Below the pieces are notes generated by a model. The model was not told where the DNA came from. It did no database searches and was given only the letters and a program-made list of their open reading frames with translations. The position numbers were made by a program, and so were the translations under genes. A stretch of DNA of 8,890 bases from a bacterium (GTDB lineage Bacteria; Bdellovibrionota_C; UBA2361; SZUA-149): positions 1 through 8,890 of the forward strand of contig QIGM01000150.1 in assembly GCA_003230795.1 (NCBI GenBank). Reading direction: 5' to 3'. Shown piece after piece: positions 1-6,851 of the stretch; positions within the stretch are counted from its first letter, which is position 1; every line of letters starts with the position of its first letter.

Positions 1-2675
1 TTCAATAGGTTACGGAGAATGGTCTCGAGATGCTCTCTTACCGAGATTCGAATCCAAATCTCGTCCAAATCAGGAGTCTCATACTTAACTGATATTCTCT
101 TCCGTTCCGCCCGTATTCGAGCAAACATGAATATGTCTGTGAGAACCTTCGTAACCTCTACCATTTCTCTCGGTCGAAGATCGCTCAGTCTTTCTAGCTC
201 TCTCTTACGCTTTGCGTCAGAAACAACGGTTGCGACGGAACGTGCGATATTCGCTATTCGTTCTACGTCTATTTCGATTTCCTCGTAGTTAATCGGGCTT
301 GGAGACTGATCTGACAAGAGGTTTGGCCTCGCCCTCTCCAGGATTGACTCGCAGAGAAGCGTGAGATCTTGGACAGTGTTATTAATGTCATGGACCAGCG
401 AGCCTAATTCGTACTCTCTTTCTTGGGAGCGTTTCTCGAACTCTTCTTCTCGGTGACGTAATGTGTCCTCCTGTTTAAAACGTGCCAGGCTTCCCGCAGT
501 AATCGCTGCGAGCGTTTCCGCAACACTCACTTCGGTCGTTTTCATCCATTCAAAAAACGGAAATCTCGATGCAAGAAATACGAATGCTCTCTCACTAGAA
601 TCCTCCGTCGAGTCAGACTCCGTCGTGGTTCGGGCTTGAATCTCCACGACAAACCCGTGGTGCTGATTGAGCAGACCAAATCGATCGTCAAACAGAGTAA
701 AATCGCTGGGCAACCAATTCGCCACCTTCAATTGAAACGAGCCCGGCGTGTCGCGCAACATCGGCATGCTGCCAACGTACCGATCAACAGGCCATGAATC
801 CTTCTCAAGATAAAACGCTGAGCCGTCTTGGAGCATAAGTAAGTCTTTTTCACCCACAGACATTACGCAATAGCTCGAGGCAAACAGCTCTTGAATATAA
901 GAGGCAAACAATACCAAGGCTTCCGAAGGCGACTCGGCAATCTCAAGCTCTCTCGGCATCGAGCTCAAACAATGCCGTTCCTTAACGCGCCTCGTAAGTT
1001 GCAAGGAAAATAGGACTCCTAGCAGCGGCGCACTAACACAGAGGGCAACACCAAGAACGTCAAGCTGAAAATCGTAGACGAGTTCAACGCCTACCACAGA
1101 AAATACAGCAAACAATGACAAGAGTTCTTTAAGCCTCCAAGGGACTAAGCCTAGAGAGGTAATCACGGCGATTGGCCAAAAGAGCCACATATATGAGGCG
1201 TCAGGAACAATAAATAGCAGGAGACTCGGCCAAAGAAAGAGGAGAAGGGCTTGAAACGCTGCTATCATCCAAAACTGGTTCTCGTTTGAATTTGAGCGTT
1301 CTGAATTCACAAGGAGCGCCCAAAGAATGAAGAAGGCAATCCAGGTAATTATTGTTGCGCTGGCTCCGATTTGTCCAAATTGGCTAAGCATTTGAGACGC
1401 AGCGCTCGAAGCAATAACTCCGAATACAAGTAACCCTGCAACGACACCCTTTTTTCGATTCGCCGAGCGAGCGGCTCGACTTCGAAGCACCGCGACCTCT
1501 TCTGCCAAACCAATTGCACCATCACTACTGGTAAGAACACCAACACGCTGATGTTTAAATAGCTTCACCATCAGCACGGAAACGAAGCTCCCGACAGTCA
1601 AAAGCGCAATCTCGGCCTGATACTGTAGAGCTACGGCACCAAAACGTTCAAAAAAACTATACGTCCCCTGCAAGCCAAACAGTGCCTTCACAACAAAGTC
1701 CACAACCAGGATAGTCCAAACTAACCCGATGTGATGTGAAAGCGTCCAAGGAACTAGAGTCACCGCAAAGGCGAGATACACAATCGGAAGACTAGCGATC
1801 GGAGCGTGAAGTTCACTGTAGCCCGTTCTTGCCAAGGAGAGCACAAATGCACTGGCTAAGGTTAGAGCAATAATTGAAGTATTTGCGCTAAATCGCTGAT
1901 TGGCTTTTACGAAAAGCGCTGCGATAACCATTCCGAGCAAACCATACACTTTCGCAAGAAAGGGAAACGACTCTGCGTCTCTTAAAAACGCGATATCAAC
2001 AAATATAAGCAGCAAGATCATCCCAAGCTGTAGCAAGGCGACATTCCAGCCACGATCCGCGATTGCTCTCTGCGAAGATTCATCGAGAGACTTTATGCTT
2101 TGGTGATAGAGAGCAAGTTCTCTTTGCACACTATCGCGAGCGCGAAGTATCTGGACGAAGCTGGCAAGAAACGCTGACAAGACTACGAGAACTATTGAAT
2201 GAACCGCGAACCAGCTACCGGTAGGTATCCAAAGTGCGGCAACCGCTACAGAGGCAAATGCCCCGGCAAGGGCTTGAAGTTTCCAGGTCCAAATCCAGAG
2301 GAACGCCGGAGACGCTATCAGCAGAACGAAATAAAGATCGAGAATAATGAGTCGCTCGGTGGCATTCAGCACGAGAGTTATTGCCGGAAGACACACAAGC
2401 GTTAGAAACGCGAAGAAAACCACCAAACTGGGATTCTTACCCTTCTCAGCCAGGGCGACCGCCGCTAGTGCACAAATAAGGAGCGTTCCGATGCCGGTAA
2501 GGGCGAACAAACCCAAGTTCTCGCCGGAGAGTTGCTGAAGCATACCAAGAGTGCTGAGAACGAACAGTACAGTCCAAAAGAAGAGTAGCAAAAGGGCGTC
2601 AGAGAGTTGAAGCGCCCTGTTCCTCGTCTCCGGTTGAAGAACTCCGTTAGACTGCATGGTCTCAGAGTCACGCAT
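1..2675 (-). CDS. Multi-spanning membrane sensor histidine kinase, 3' end cut by window edge
   Basis: The minus frame is open from ATG at 2675 to the left edge (891 codons visible, no stop). Residues ~25-560 are mostly hydrophobic and read as about 18 membrane helices in three groups of six (~25-177, ~210-370, ~410-559), separated by charged linkers. Residues ~570-735 look like a cytoplasmic GAF-like sensor region (weak call). A charged coiled coil (~735-757) leads to the H-box LGSLVHDINNTVQ with phospho-acceptor His762. An N-box start (ETILRNLL, ~884-891) begins the HATPase domain exactly where the window ends, so the ATP-binding G boxes are unseen. The start overlaps the stop of the response-regulator gene (TAATG), with a good Shine-Dalgarno GAGG at 2683-2686. 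It presumably autophosphorylates and passes phosphate to the upstream gene product. Kinase identity is firm; the signal sensed is unknown. A C-terminal receiver (hybrid kinase) beyond the edge cannot be excluded. Confidence 0.9.
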   Translation of the reverse strand, partial: MRDSETMQSNGVLQPETRNRALQLSDALLLLFFWTVLFVLSTLGMLQQLSGENLGLFALTGIGTLLICALAAVALAEKGKNPSLVVFFAFLTLVCLPAITLVLNATERLIILDLYFVLLIASPAFLWIWTWKLQALAGAFASVAVAALWIPTGSWFAVHSIVLVVLSAFLASFVQILRARDSVQRELALYHQSIKSLDESSQRAIADRGWNVALLQLGMILLLIFVDIAFLRDAESFPFLAKVYGLLGMVIAALFVKANQRFSANTSIIALTLASAFVLSLARTGYSELHAPIASLPIVYLAFAVTLVPWTLSHHIGLVWTILVVDFVVKALFGLQGTYSFFERFGAVALQYQAEIALLTVGSFVSVLMVKLFKHQRVGVLTSSDGAIGLAEEVAVLRSRAARSANRKKGVVAGLLVFGVIASSAASQMLSQFGQIGASATIITWIAFFILWALLVNSERSNSNENQFWMIAAFQALLLFLWPSLLLFIVPDASYMWLFWPIAVITSLGLVPWRLKELLSLFAVFSVVGVELVYDFQLDVLGVALCVSAPLLGVLFSLQLTRRVKERHCLSSMPRELEIAESPSEALVLFASYIQELFASSYCVMSVGEKDLLMLQDGSAFYLEKDSWPVDRYVGSMPMLRDTPGSFQLKVANWLPSDFTLFDDRFGLLNQHHGFVVEIQARTTTESDSTEDSSERAFVFLASRFPFFEWMKTTEVSVAETLAAITAGSLARFKQEDTLRHREEEFEKRSQEREYELGSLVHDINNTVQDLTLLCESILERARPNLLSDQSPSPINYEEIEIDVERIANIARSVATVVSDAKRKRELERLSDLRPREMVEVTKVLTDIFMFARIRAERKRISVKYETPDLDEIWIRISVREHLETILRNLL

Positions 2676-3274
2676 TAGCCAACCTCGAGATCCATTGGCT
2701 GTCCACAACCTTGACACACAACTTTTCCCTCGACTATAGGAGGGAGCTGAGTTTTATGATCAAAAACCACGACATACGTATTCGCACCACATTCTGAACA
2801 TGGTGGAACTTCTTGCTTCCCGTCTAAGAAAAGCTCCTCTGAGACGTTTCCCAAATATGAACCTATAAATTCAAGAAGTGGAATTCCTTCAGACTCTCGA
2901 CCAGTGCTTGGCCCGAGTCGTGATGTCACCATTTCCAAAAGCGCTTCGTTGCTCGCCCCTTCTGAAGCTTTTACGACATAGGCGATTGCCCCTTGGTCGA
3001 GAAAACGCTGTTTTAAATGAATACTGGGATTTCCCGTAAGAATAATGACAAGCGGCGCTTTTGCGCTCCCCCGTAAACGCTCGAATAAATAAGAACCGGA
3101 TTTATCGCCAAGTCCAATATCGAGAATCACCAATCGAAACTGATGTCGACCCAGAATTTTTTCGGCTTCTTCGGCGCTCTCAGCACAGGCAACAGAATAG
3201 TTTGCCTCAACGAAGAGACGTTCAAGCCTCTCACGCTCATGAAGCCCATCTTCGACAACAAGTATATCGCGCAT
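2675..3274 (-). CDS. Response regulator: receiver domain with C-terminal zinc ribbon
   Basis: The product is 199 residues. Residues 1-~120 are a canonical receiver domain: acidic pair Glu8/Asp9 (VVEDG), phospho-acceptor Asp52 (VILDIGLGD), Thr80 (IILTG) and Lys102 (YVVKASE). All residues needed for phosphorylation are present. After a ~35-residue linker, residues ~157-195 carry two CxxC pairs, Cys159/Cys162 and Cys187/Cys190, as in a single zinc ribbon. There is no standard DNA-binding output domain. It is the first gene of a minus-strand operon and its stop overlaps the start of the histidine kinase gene, so the two are very likely cognate partners. GGAA at 3285-3288 is a weak ribosome site 10 bases before ATG. 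The ribbon may bind nucleic acid or a protein such as the kinase, RNA polymerase or the NtrC-like pair encoded divergently; this is inference. Receiver identity is firm, output unknown. Confidence 0.92.
   Translation of the reverse strand: MRDILVVEDGLHERERLERLFVEANYSVACAESAEEAEKILGRHQFRLVILDIGLGDKSGSYLFERLRGSAKAPLVIILTGNPSIHLKQRFLDQGAIAYVVKASEGASNEALLEMVTSRLGPSTGRESEGIPLLEFIGSYLGNVSEELFLDGKQEVPPCSECGANTYVVVFDHKTQLPPIVEGKVVCQGCGQPMDLEVG
2683..2686 (-). promoter_or_regulatory. Ribosome binding site of the histidine kinase gene
   Basis: On the minus strand GAGG lies 7 bases before ATG 2675, inside the end of the response-regulator gene. Together with the TAATG overlap it fixes this start over the internal ATG 18 bases downstream (Met7). 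Confidence 0.7.
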
Positions 3275-3492
3275 CTTAGATATGTTCCGTCGTAAGGCTC
3301 GGTACCCAAAACTCAGGTACTCGAATCATTCTGATCACAAATATCGTCCTAATGAGAAATGCGGCGTTTGCTCACTGCACTTCCCGTATGAGTATTCAGA
3401 CTCCTTTGGACGCGACAAAGTCTCAAAGAAGTTAGGGATTTACGACTAATAAACGGCAACTGCCCCAGCGAAGACCCTGATTGCCGCAGTAG

Positions 3493-3518
3493 TTTAGTCG
3501 CGTAACTAAAACTTTAGT
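3493..3518. promoter_or_regulatory. Operator-like cluster of three TTTAGT half-sites
   Basis: TTTAGT at 3493-3498, ACTAAA at 3505-3510 and TTTAGT at 3513-3518 form two overlapping perfect dyads that share the middle half-site, with spacers of 6 and 2 bases. They lie 65-90 bases upstream of the first NtrC-like gene. A dimeric regulator encoded here (an NtrC-like protein or the small HTH protein) could bind them; this is inference. The sequence is AT-rich and short, so chance occurrence is possible. Confidence 0.4.
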
Positions 3519-3538
3519 AACGCTCCGAGAGGGGCGTT
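3519..3538 (+). other. Hairpin with GAGA (GNRA-type) tetraloop in leader
   Basis: AACGCTCC (3519-3526), loop GAGA (3527-3530), then GGGGCGTT (3531-3538). This gives an 8-bp stem with one U-G wobble in RNA, closed by a GNRA-type tetraloop. It lies 44 bases before the ATG of the first NtrC-like gene and directly abuts the TTTAGT cluster. There is no U tract after it, so it is not a simple terminator. It could be a leader-RNA structure if transcription starts upstream of 3519, or a DNA dyad. Confidence 0.4.
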
Positions 3539-3570
3539 GGATATACGAGACGAGATTTTCGAGCTTATCT

Positions 3571-3575
3571 AAGGG
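3571..3575 (+). promoter_or_regulatory. Ribosome binding site of the first NtrC-like gene
   Basis: AAGGG lies 7 bases before ATG 3583. The receiver-like beta1 strand (DVLILLN) begins immediately after this start, which supports it. Confidence 0.65.
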
Positions 3576-3582
3576 TAAACTT

Positions 3583-4902
3583 ATGCGAGACGACGTTCTA
3601 ATACTACTGAACGAGCGTGAATCAGCGAAGCTTCGGTCTGCAGAGCAGCTAGAGGAGCAGGTTGTCTTACGTGGGCTTGCCGTTTCGAGAATTAAACCAC
3701 AGCCAGGTATCGCCGAGATAGTACGGGAGCGCCGTCCCAGAGTGCTTGTCTTAGATTACCTCCTTGGTGATTACGGAACTGCAATCGATGTATTGAGCGA
3801 GATTCAATCCCAAAAAGAAACCTCCACCATCCTCTGGACGGATGAAGCGAGCGCACATGTGGCCGTAACGGCGATGCAAGCAGGGGCGAACGACTATATA
3901 GAAATGGGTATAAACCGCTCTTTAGATAAAGTCTTAAACACCGTACAAGACCTTCTAAACAAAAACCCATTGAAAACGAGCAAGCGCTCCTTATCCTCTC
4001 AGTATTCGGAACCACCAAGTATTCCAAGCCATTCTTCTGCTGCTCGTGAAATGCTCACAAAGGCGGAAAATTCTGCTTTAAGTAAGGAAAGAATTATTGT
4101 TTTGCTGGGAGAGCGAGGCTCGGGTCGAAATACTCTTGCGAAATGGATTCATTCAGCCAGACCCTTTTCCGCGGCCTTCCACGAGATGGATTTTGATCTT
4201 TGGGACGCTGATATCGACTCCATCTTCTCTGAGTCACGGCTTCTTGGTACACCGCTTCTAACTTGTGGAGCGACAGTCATGCTTGATCATGTTGAGTTCG
4301 ATTCTGGCGAGCTTCTCGATAAAGCAGAAAGGTGGCGGAAGGATTCCTTAGAGTCTGAAACCGTTTTAATCGTCGGAACGTCCTGCCTAGACACTGCTCA
4401 GGCGTGGGAGCGACTCTGCCAAGGAAAGGTAATCACGATACCATCATTAGCAGAACGCAAAGACGACATACTCCCGTTTGCTCAGAACGTTTCTAAATCG
4501 TTCGATAAAAAATCTAAACGCCGCGAACTTGAGTGCACTCCGGAGCTGATTAACGCGATAAGCTCACTCGAATGGCCTGGCAACATGCGACAACTTCAAG
4601 CAGCCATTGTCGAGGCAATTACCGCTGACCTTGAGCGATGTAAAAGCTTCTTACCTGCTCTCCCCGAGGCGCTTAGAAATTTGCCTTCCTCCTCGGAAGC
4701 GCGCGAAGAACTCTTGCAGGTAATACTCTGGAGTAAAAATCTGTGGGAACAAAACGCAAAACGCAATCAGCGAAGCGTCTCAGCATTGAAGTGCAAGCAG
4801 GTGTTAGGAAAGGTCAACGGTAACTTGCGAATCGCAGCCGCCATGATGGGAACGAGTATCCAGCAAGTGCGAGAACTGACGTCGGCTAGTGGTGGTGAGT
4901 AA
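3583..4902 (+). CDS. Degenerate NtrC-like regulator (pseudo-ATPase): receiver, AAA+, Fis-type HTH
   Basis: The product is 439 residues. Residues 1-~125 are receiver-like: Asp58 (VLVLDYLLGD) and Thr86 are present, but the conserved Lys is replaced (DYIEMG, Met108) and the N-terminal acidic pair is poor. Residues ~150-365 are a sigma54-activator-type AAA+ domain with broken catalysis. Walker A reads GERGSGRN (176-183) with Arg182 for Lys; Walker B reads VMLDHV with His236 for Glu. The GAFTGA loop region is shortened and lacks the motif, and no FRxDLYYRL arginine-finger segment is present. WPGNMRQLQ (331-339) of the sensor II region is kept. Residues ~407-432 (GNLRIAAAMMGTSIQQVREL) match a Fis-type helix-turn-helix. 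The start is supported by AAGGG 7 bases upstream. Its stop overlaps the next start (TAATG). It probably binds DNA and partners but neither hydrolyses ATP nor contacts sigma54 itself; a role as regulatory subunit for the next gene product is inferred. Confidence 0.85.
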   Translation: MRDDVLILLNERESAKLRSAEQLEEQVVLRGLAVSRIKPQPGIAEIVRERRPRVLVLDYLLGDYGTAIDVLSEIQSQKETSTILWTDEASAHVAVTAMQAGANDYIEMGINRSLDKVLNTVQDLLNKNPLKTSKRSLSSQYSEPPSIPSHSSAAREMLTKAENSALSKERIIVLLGERGSGRNTLAKWIHSARPFSAAFHEMDFDLWDADIDSIFSESRLLGTPLLTCGATVMLDHVEFDSGELLDKAERWRKDSLESETVLIVGTSCLDTAQAWERLCQGKVITIPSLAERKDDILPFAQNVSKSFDKKSKRRELECTPELINAISSLEWPGNMRQLQAAIVEAITADLERCKSFLPALPEALRNLPSSSEAREELLQVILWSKNLWEQNAKRNQRSVSALKCKQVLGKVNGNLRIAAAMMGTSIQQVRELTSASGGE

Positions 4903-6427
4903 TGAATAGAGAACTTCACGGTCTCGTCTCAGGGTCTGAGGAGTTTCTACGGCGTATGCACGCGGCACTCCCAAGCGGCGAACGACAGTCCCTTGGGATA
5001 CGTTTAGATTCTTGCAACCTGGCCGAAGCAAAAGAAAAGATTATTTCAGACCGTCCAGATTTACTTCTCATAGAAATCGGATTTTCCACAAAAGCACACT
5101 TTGGATTCAACACCTTCTTGGAGAAATTCGTTCCAGATTTGGCAAGGCCGTCTACATCGTGCCGGTTGTTGTCGATCCTACTAAGTTTCTTTTTGCAGGT
5201 AACCTTCTGTTTGGGTCCACCACTTCCTTGGAAGATTCAAGTCTGGTTGATAACTTCCTCATTGCTCCGCCCGGCGGCGTTCCTACTTCGCAACACTTAG
5301 GCACACAACTACGAGACTTAGCTCTTCATCTTCGGGAAAATATCGCCCAATCAAAAGAAGGAGCAAATACCCTTCCTACGCTGTGGGGCCCAGGATGGGC
5401 TCCCACGATGTGCGCTCCTGAATCCAGAAACGCGTGGATGCGCTGGCTACCGCGCTACGCAAAGTACGTAAACGAAAACCCGCTGATCATCGGCCCCACG
5501 GGAAGCGGTAAGACTCGCTTCGCCCAGGCACTGCACTCATTGTCGGGACGCAGCGGCCCATTCATCAGTATTACACCTAGAGACTTCTCTAACACCGAGC
5601 TCGTACAAGCAGAGCTCTTTGGTGCAGTAGCCGGAGCCTATACCGGAGCCGTTGAGAAATGGGGATTAGTCAGACAAGCTGAGAAAGGAACTTTGTTTAT
5701 CGATGAACTTCAGAGTATCGACTCCGACTTACAGGGAAAGCTAATCACGTTTATCGAGAACAAAACGTATCGCAGAGTCGGTGAAGCCCAGACTCATCAA
5801 GCTGACGTTCGTTTCATATTCGCCAGTAACCGCACGCTTGAAGATTTAGTTCAGTGTGGATTGCTTCGAGACGATTTCGCGTATCGCTTAGAGCGACTGA
5901 GCTTACATCTCCCTCCTTTGGCCGAAAGTCGGTTGGATATTCCCGCAGGAATCTGCTTTGCGCTGGCAAAGGTGGTTCGCGAGCGAGGCTTGCTTGCCGA
6001 GGAATACTCGCAAGAATCAACGCTTATTGAAGGAGTTACTCAGGAAGCTTACCGACGTCTCTATTGCTCACCTTGGCCAGGAAACCTTCGACAGCTCGAA
6101 AACACTGTCGCGAAACTTATCGACCTGGCAAATATCAGGAAACTCAAGCTCATAGATCTTGAATGCGTCGAAGAGGGCTTTGATGGCTTGCTTGGGCAAA
6201 GGGAGGCGAACCAAGCCGATATACTTGGTAAGGCAGTATACCAAACCTTTACGCATGCACAGGACGCTGGGTTTACTAGCCTCGAAGATTGTCGAGTCTT
6301 CCTTGGGGAAACCGCACGCTTTTTGGCACTAGAGCGCACAAGTGGCGACACAACAAAAGCCGCTTCTTTGCTACAAGAGTCTGAAGAGCACTTAAAGCTT
6401 TTCCTCGAAACAAGAGCGATAGAATAG
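4902..6427 (+). CDS. NtrC-family sigma54-dependent activator with intact AAA+ motifs, apparent frameshift near 5129
   Basis: Reading starts at ATG 4902, overlapping the previous stop (TAATG), and must shift by -1 near 5129 to continue; the joined product is ~508 residues. Residues 1-~125 are receiver-like, but Glu58 (LLLIEIGF) stands at the phospho-Asp position and the Lys is missing. The AAA+ domain is complete: Walker A GPTGSGKT (198-205), GAYTGA (245-250, a Tyr form of the GAFTGA sigma54-contact loop), Walker B LFIDEL (Asp268/Glu269), sensor I FIFASNR, arginine-finger region with Arg323 and Arg329 (LLRDDFAYRLE), sensor II WPGNLRQLE (392-400). The C terminus (TTKAASLLQESEEHLKLFLE) resembles a Fis-type helix-turn-helix with a divergent turn. 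It should remodel the sigma54 holoenzyme by ATP hydrolysis. The unshifted open frame from ATG 5012 would encode a 471-aa protein with a meaningless basic N terminus and no ribosome site, so it is less likely to be the real start. Confidence 0.85.
5118..5150 (+). other. Apparent -1 frameshift / single-base deletion within the activator gene
   Basis: Frame 3 encodes receiver-like sequence up to TFLEKF (codon ending 5129), then degenerates into RPSTSC and ends at 5300. Frame 2 encodes RSRFGKAVYIVPVVVD from 5129 onward and runs to 6427. One extra base in the run around 5124-5129 (for example AAATTTCG instead of AAATTCG) gives a continuous LEKFRSRFGKAVYIVP, a good receiver alpha3/beta4. The local codons GAG AAA TTC GTT are not a standard -1 slippery heptamer. 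A genuine mutation and a sequence error cannot be told apart here. Confidence 0.75.
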
Positions 6428-6429
6428 CT

Positions 6430-6759
6430 ATGGGTGGGCATAAGTTTGTTTCGATTTCTGAGTTTCTTTCGCTTACTCGTTTGAACGAGGTAGAGCTGTG
6501 TCGAATGCTCTCCTCGGGACAGCTCTCTGGCGAATTTACCAAAGATGGTTCACTGACAATTGATATTGGCTCCCTCACGACCAACTCTTTAGAAACGAGA
6601 AGTATCAGTTTTCCAATAAACCTTGAGAATCAATCCAGCCGACTGGAAGAGGAAGAGATTGCAAGTGATGTCCTCGAATTCCTCGATGAAGCAATCGAGG
6701 AAGCGCTCTCTCTCGCTAATGCCTGGCATTTGAAAGCGAGTAACACTAAAAACGAATAA
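6430..6759 (+). CDS. Small MerR/excisionase-like helix-turn-helix protein
   Basis: The product is 109 residues, starting 2 bases after the activator gene stop, so it is the third gene of the plus-strand operon and probably translated by coupling (no clear ribosome site). Residues ~5-50 (FVSISEFLSLT, ELCRMLSSGQLSGEF, DGSLTIDIGSL) follow the pattern of the HTH_17/MerR-type winged helix. That pattern is a 'sisEf' helix, a recognition helix ending in 'sGqL', then a small beta wing with 'I...L'. Residues ~70-100 are acidic and likely helical (RLEEEEIASDVLEFLDEAIEEAL), possibly for dimerisation or partner contact. It may be a DNA-binding accessory factor for the NtrC-like pair or an autoregulator acting at the divergent gap; both are inference. 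A frameless chance ORF is unlikely given operon spacing and domain pattern. Confidence 0.75.
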   Translation: MGGHKFVSISEFLSLTRLNEVELCRMLSSGQLSGEFTKDGSLTIDIGSLTTNSLETRSISFPINLENQSSRLEEEEIASDVLEFLDEAIEEALSLANAWHLKASNTKNE

Positions 6760-6803
6760 TCCTTCCTTCTATTCGTCTGATATTGAGAAACTATTTGCCG
6801 TAC

Positions 6804-6851
6804 TATCATTCTGAACCGTTATCATTCTGAACAGTTATCATTCTGAACGGT
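6804..6851. repeat. Three tandem 16-bp repeats TATCATTCTGAACNGT
   Basis: Three head-to-tail copies at 6804-6819, 6820-6835 and 6836-6851 are identical except at position 14 (C, A, G). The last copy continues into GCTGAAGGA (6852-6860). From memory, TCATTCTGAACGGAG.GAAGGA-type sequences are a common dispersed intergenic repeat in several bacterial phyla, so this may be an expanded or decayed copy. It lies 45 bases after the small HTH gene and ~160 bases before the acidic-protein gene. Copy number is too low and there are no spacers, so it is not a CRISPR. Confidence 0.85.

Larger units (their letters stand above)
3275..3582. promoter_or_regulatory. Divergent intergenic control region
   Basis: This 308-base gap separates the two-component operon (minus) from the NtrC-like operon (plus), so promoters for both must lie here unless they are further away. 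I see no convincing -35/-10 pair and no GG-N10-GC sigma54 element on either strand. It holds a cluster of TTTAGT/ACTAAA half-sites and a GAGA-loop hairpin, listed separately. A short perfect dyad GGCA-AC-TGCC lies at 3455-3464. The plus gene has a good ribosome site, AAGGG at 3571-3575, 7 bases before its ATG. No gene is evident in the gap. Confidence 0.6.

Noticed and set aside
19..2538. Short plus-strand ORFs across 19-2538
   Set aside because: They lie antisense to the continuous histidine-kinase frame, have low-complexity or Ser/Arg-rich translations, and lack ribosome sites.
3406..3450. Sigma70 promoter with TTGGAC at 3406-3411
   Set aside because: No acceptable -10 hexamer lies 16-18 bases downstream.
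5012..5128. ATG 5012 as the true start of the AAA+ activator
   Set aside because: The first ~38 residues in that frame are basic and unlike any receiver or linker, and there is no ribosome site. The other frame from 4902 gives a clear receiver and a TAATG junction.
5121..5132. Programmed -1 ribosomal frameshifting
   Set aside because: GAG AAA TTC GTT is not a recognised slippery heptamer, and I see no strong downstream pseudoknot or upstream Shine-Dalgarno stimulator.
6752..6776. Rho-independent terminator after the small HTH gene
   Set aside because: It has only a 7-bp AT-rich stem with an 11-base loop, and no U tract follows.
6804..6851. CRISPR array
   Set aside because: The units are directly adjacent with no spacers, there are only three, and there are no cas genes.
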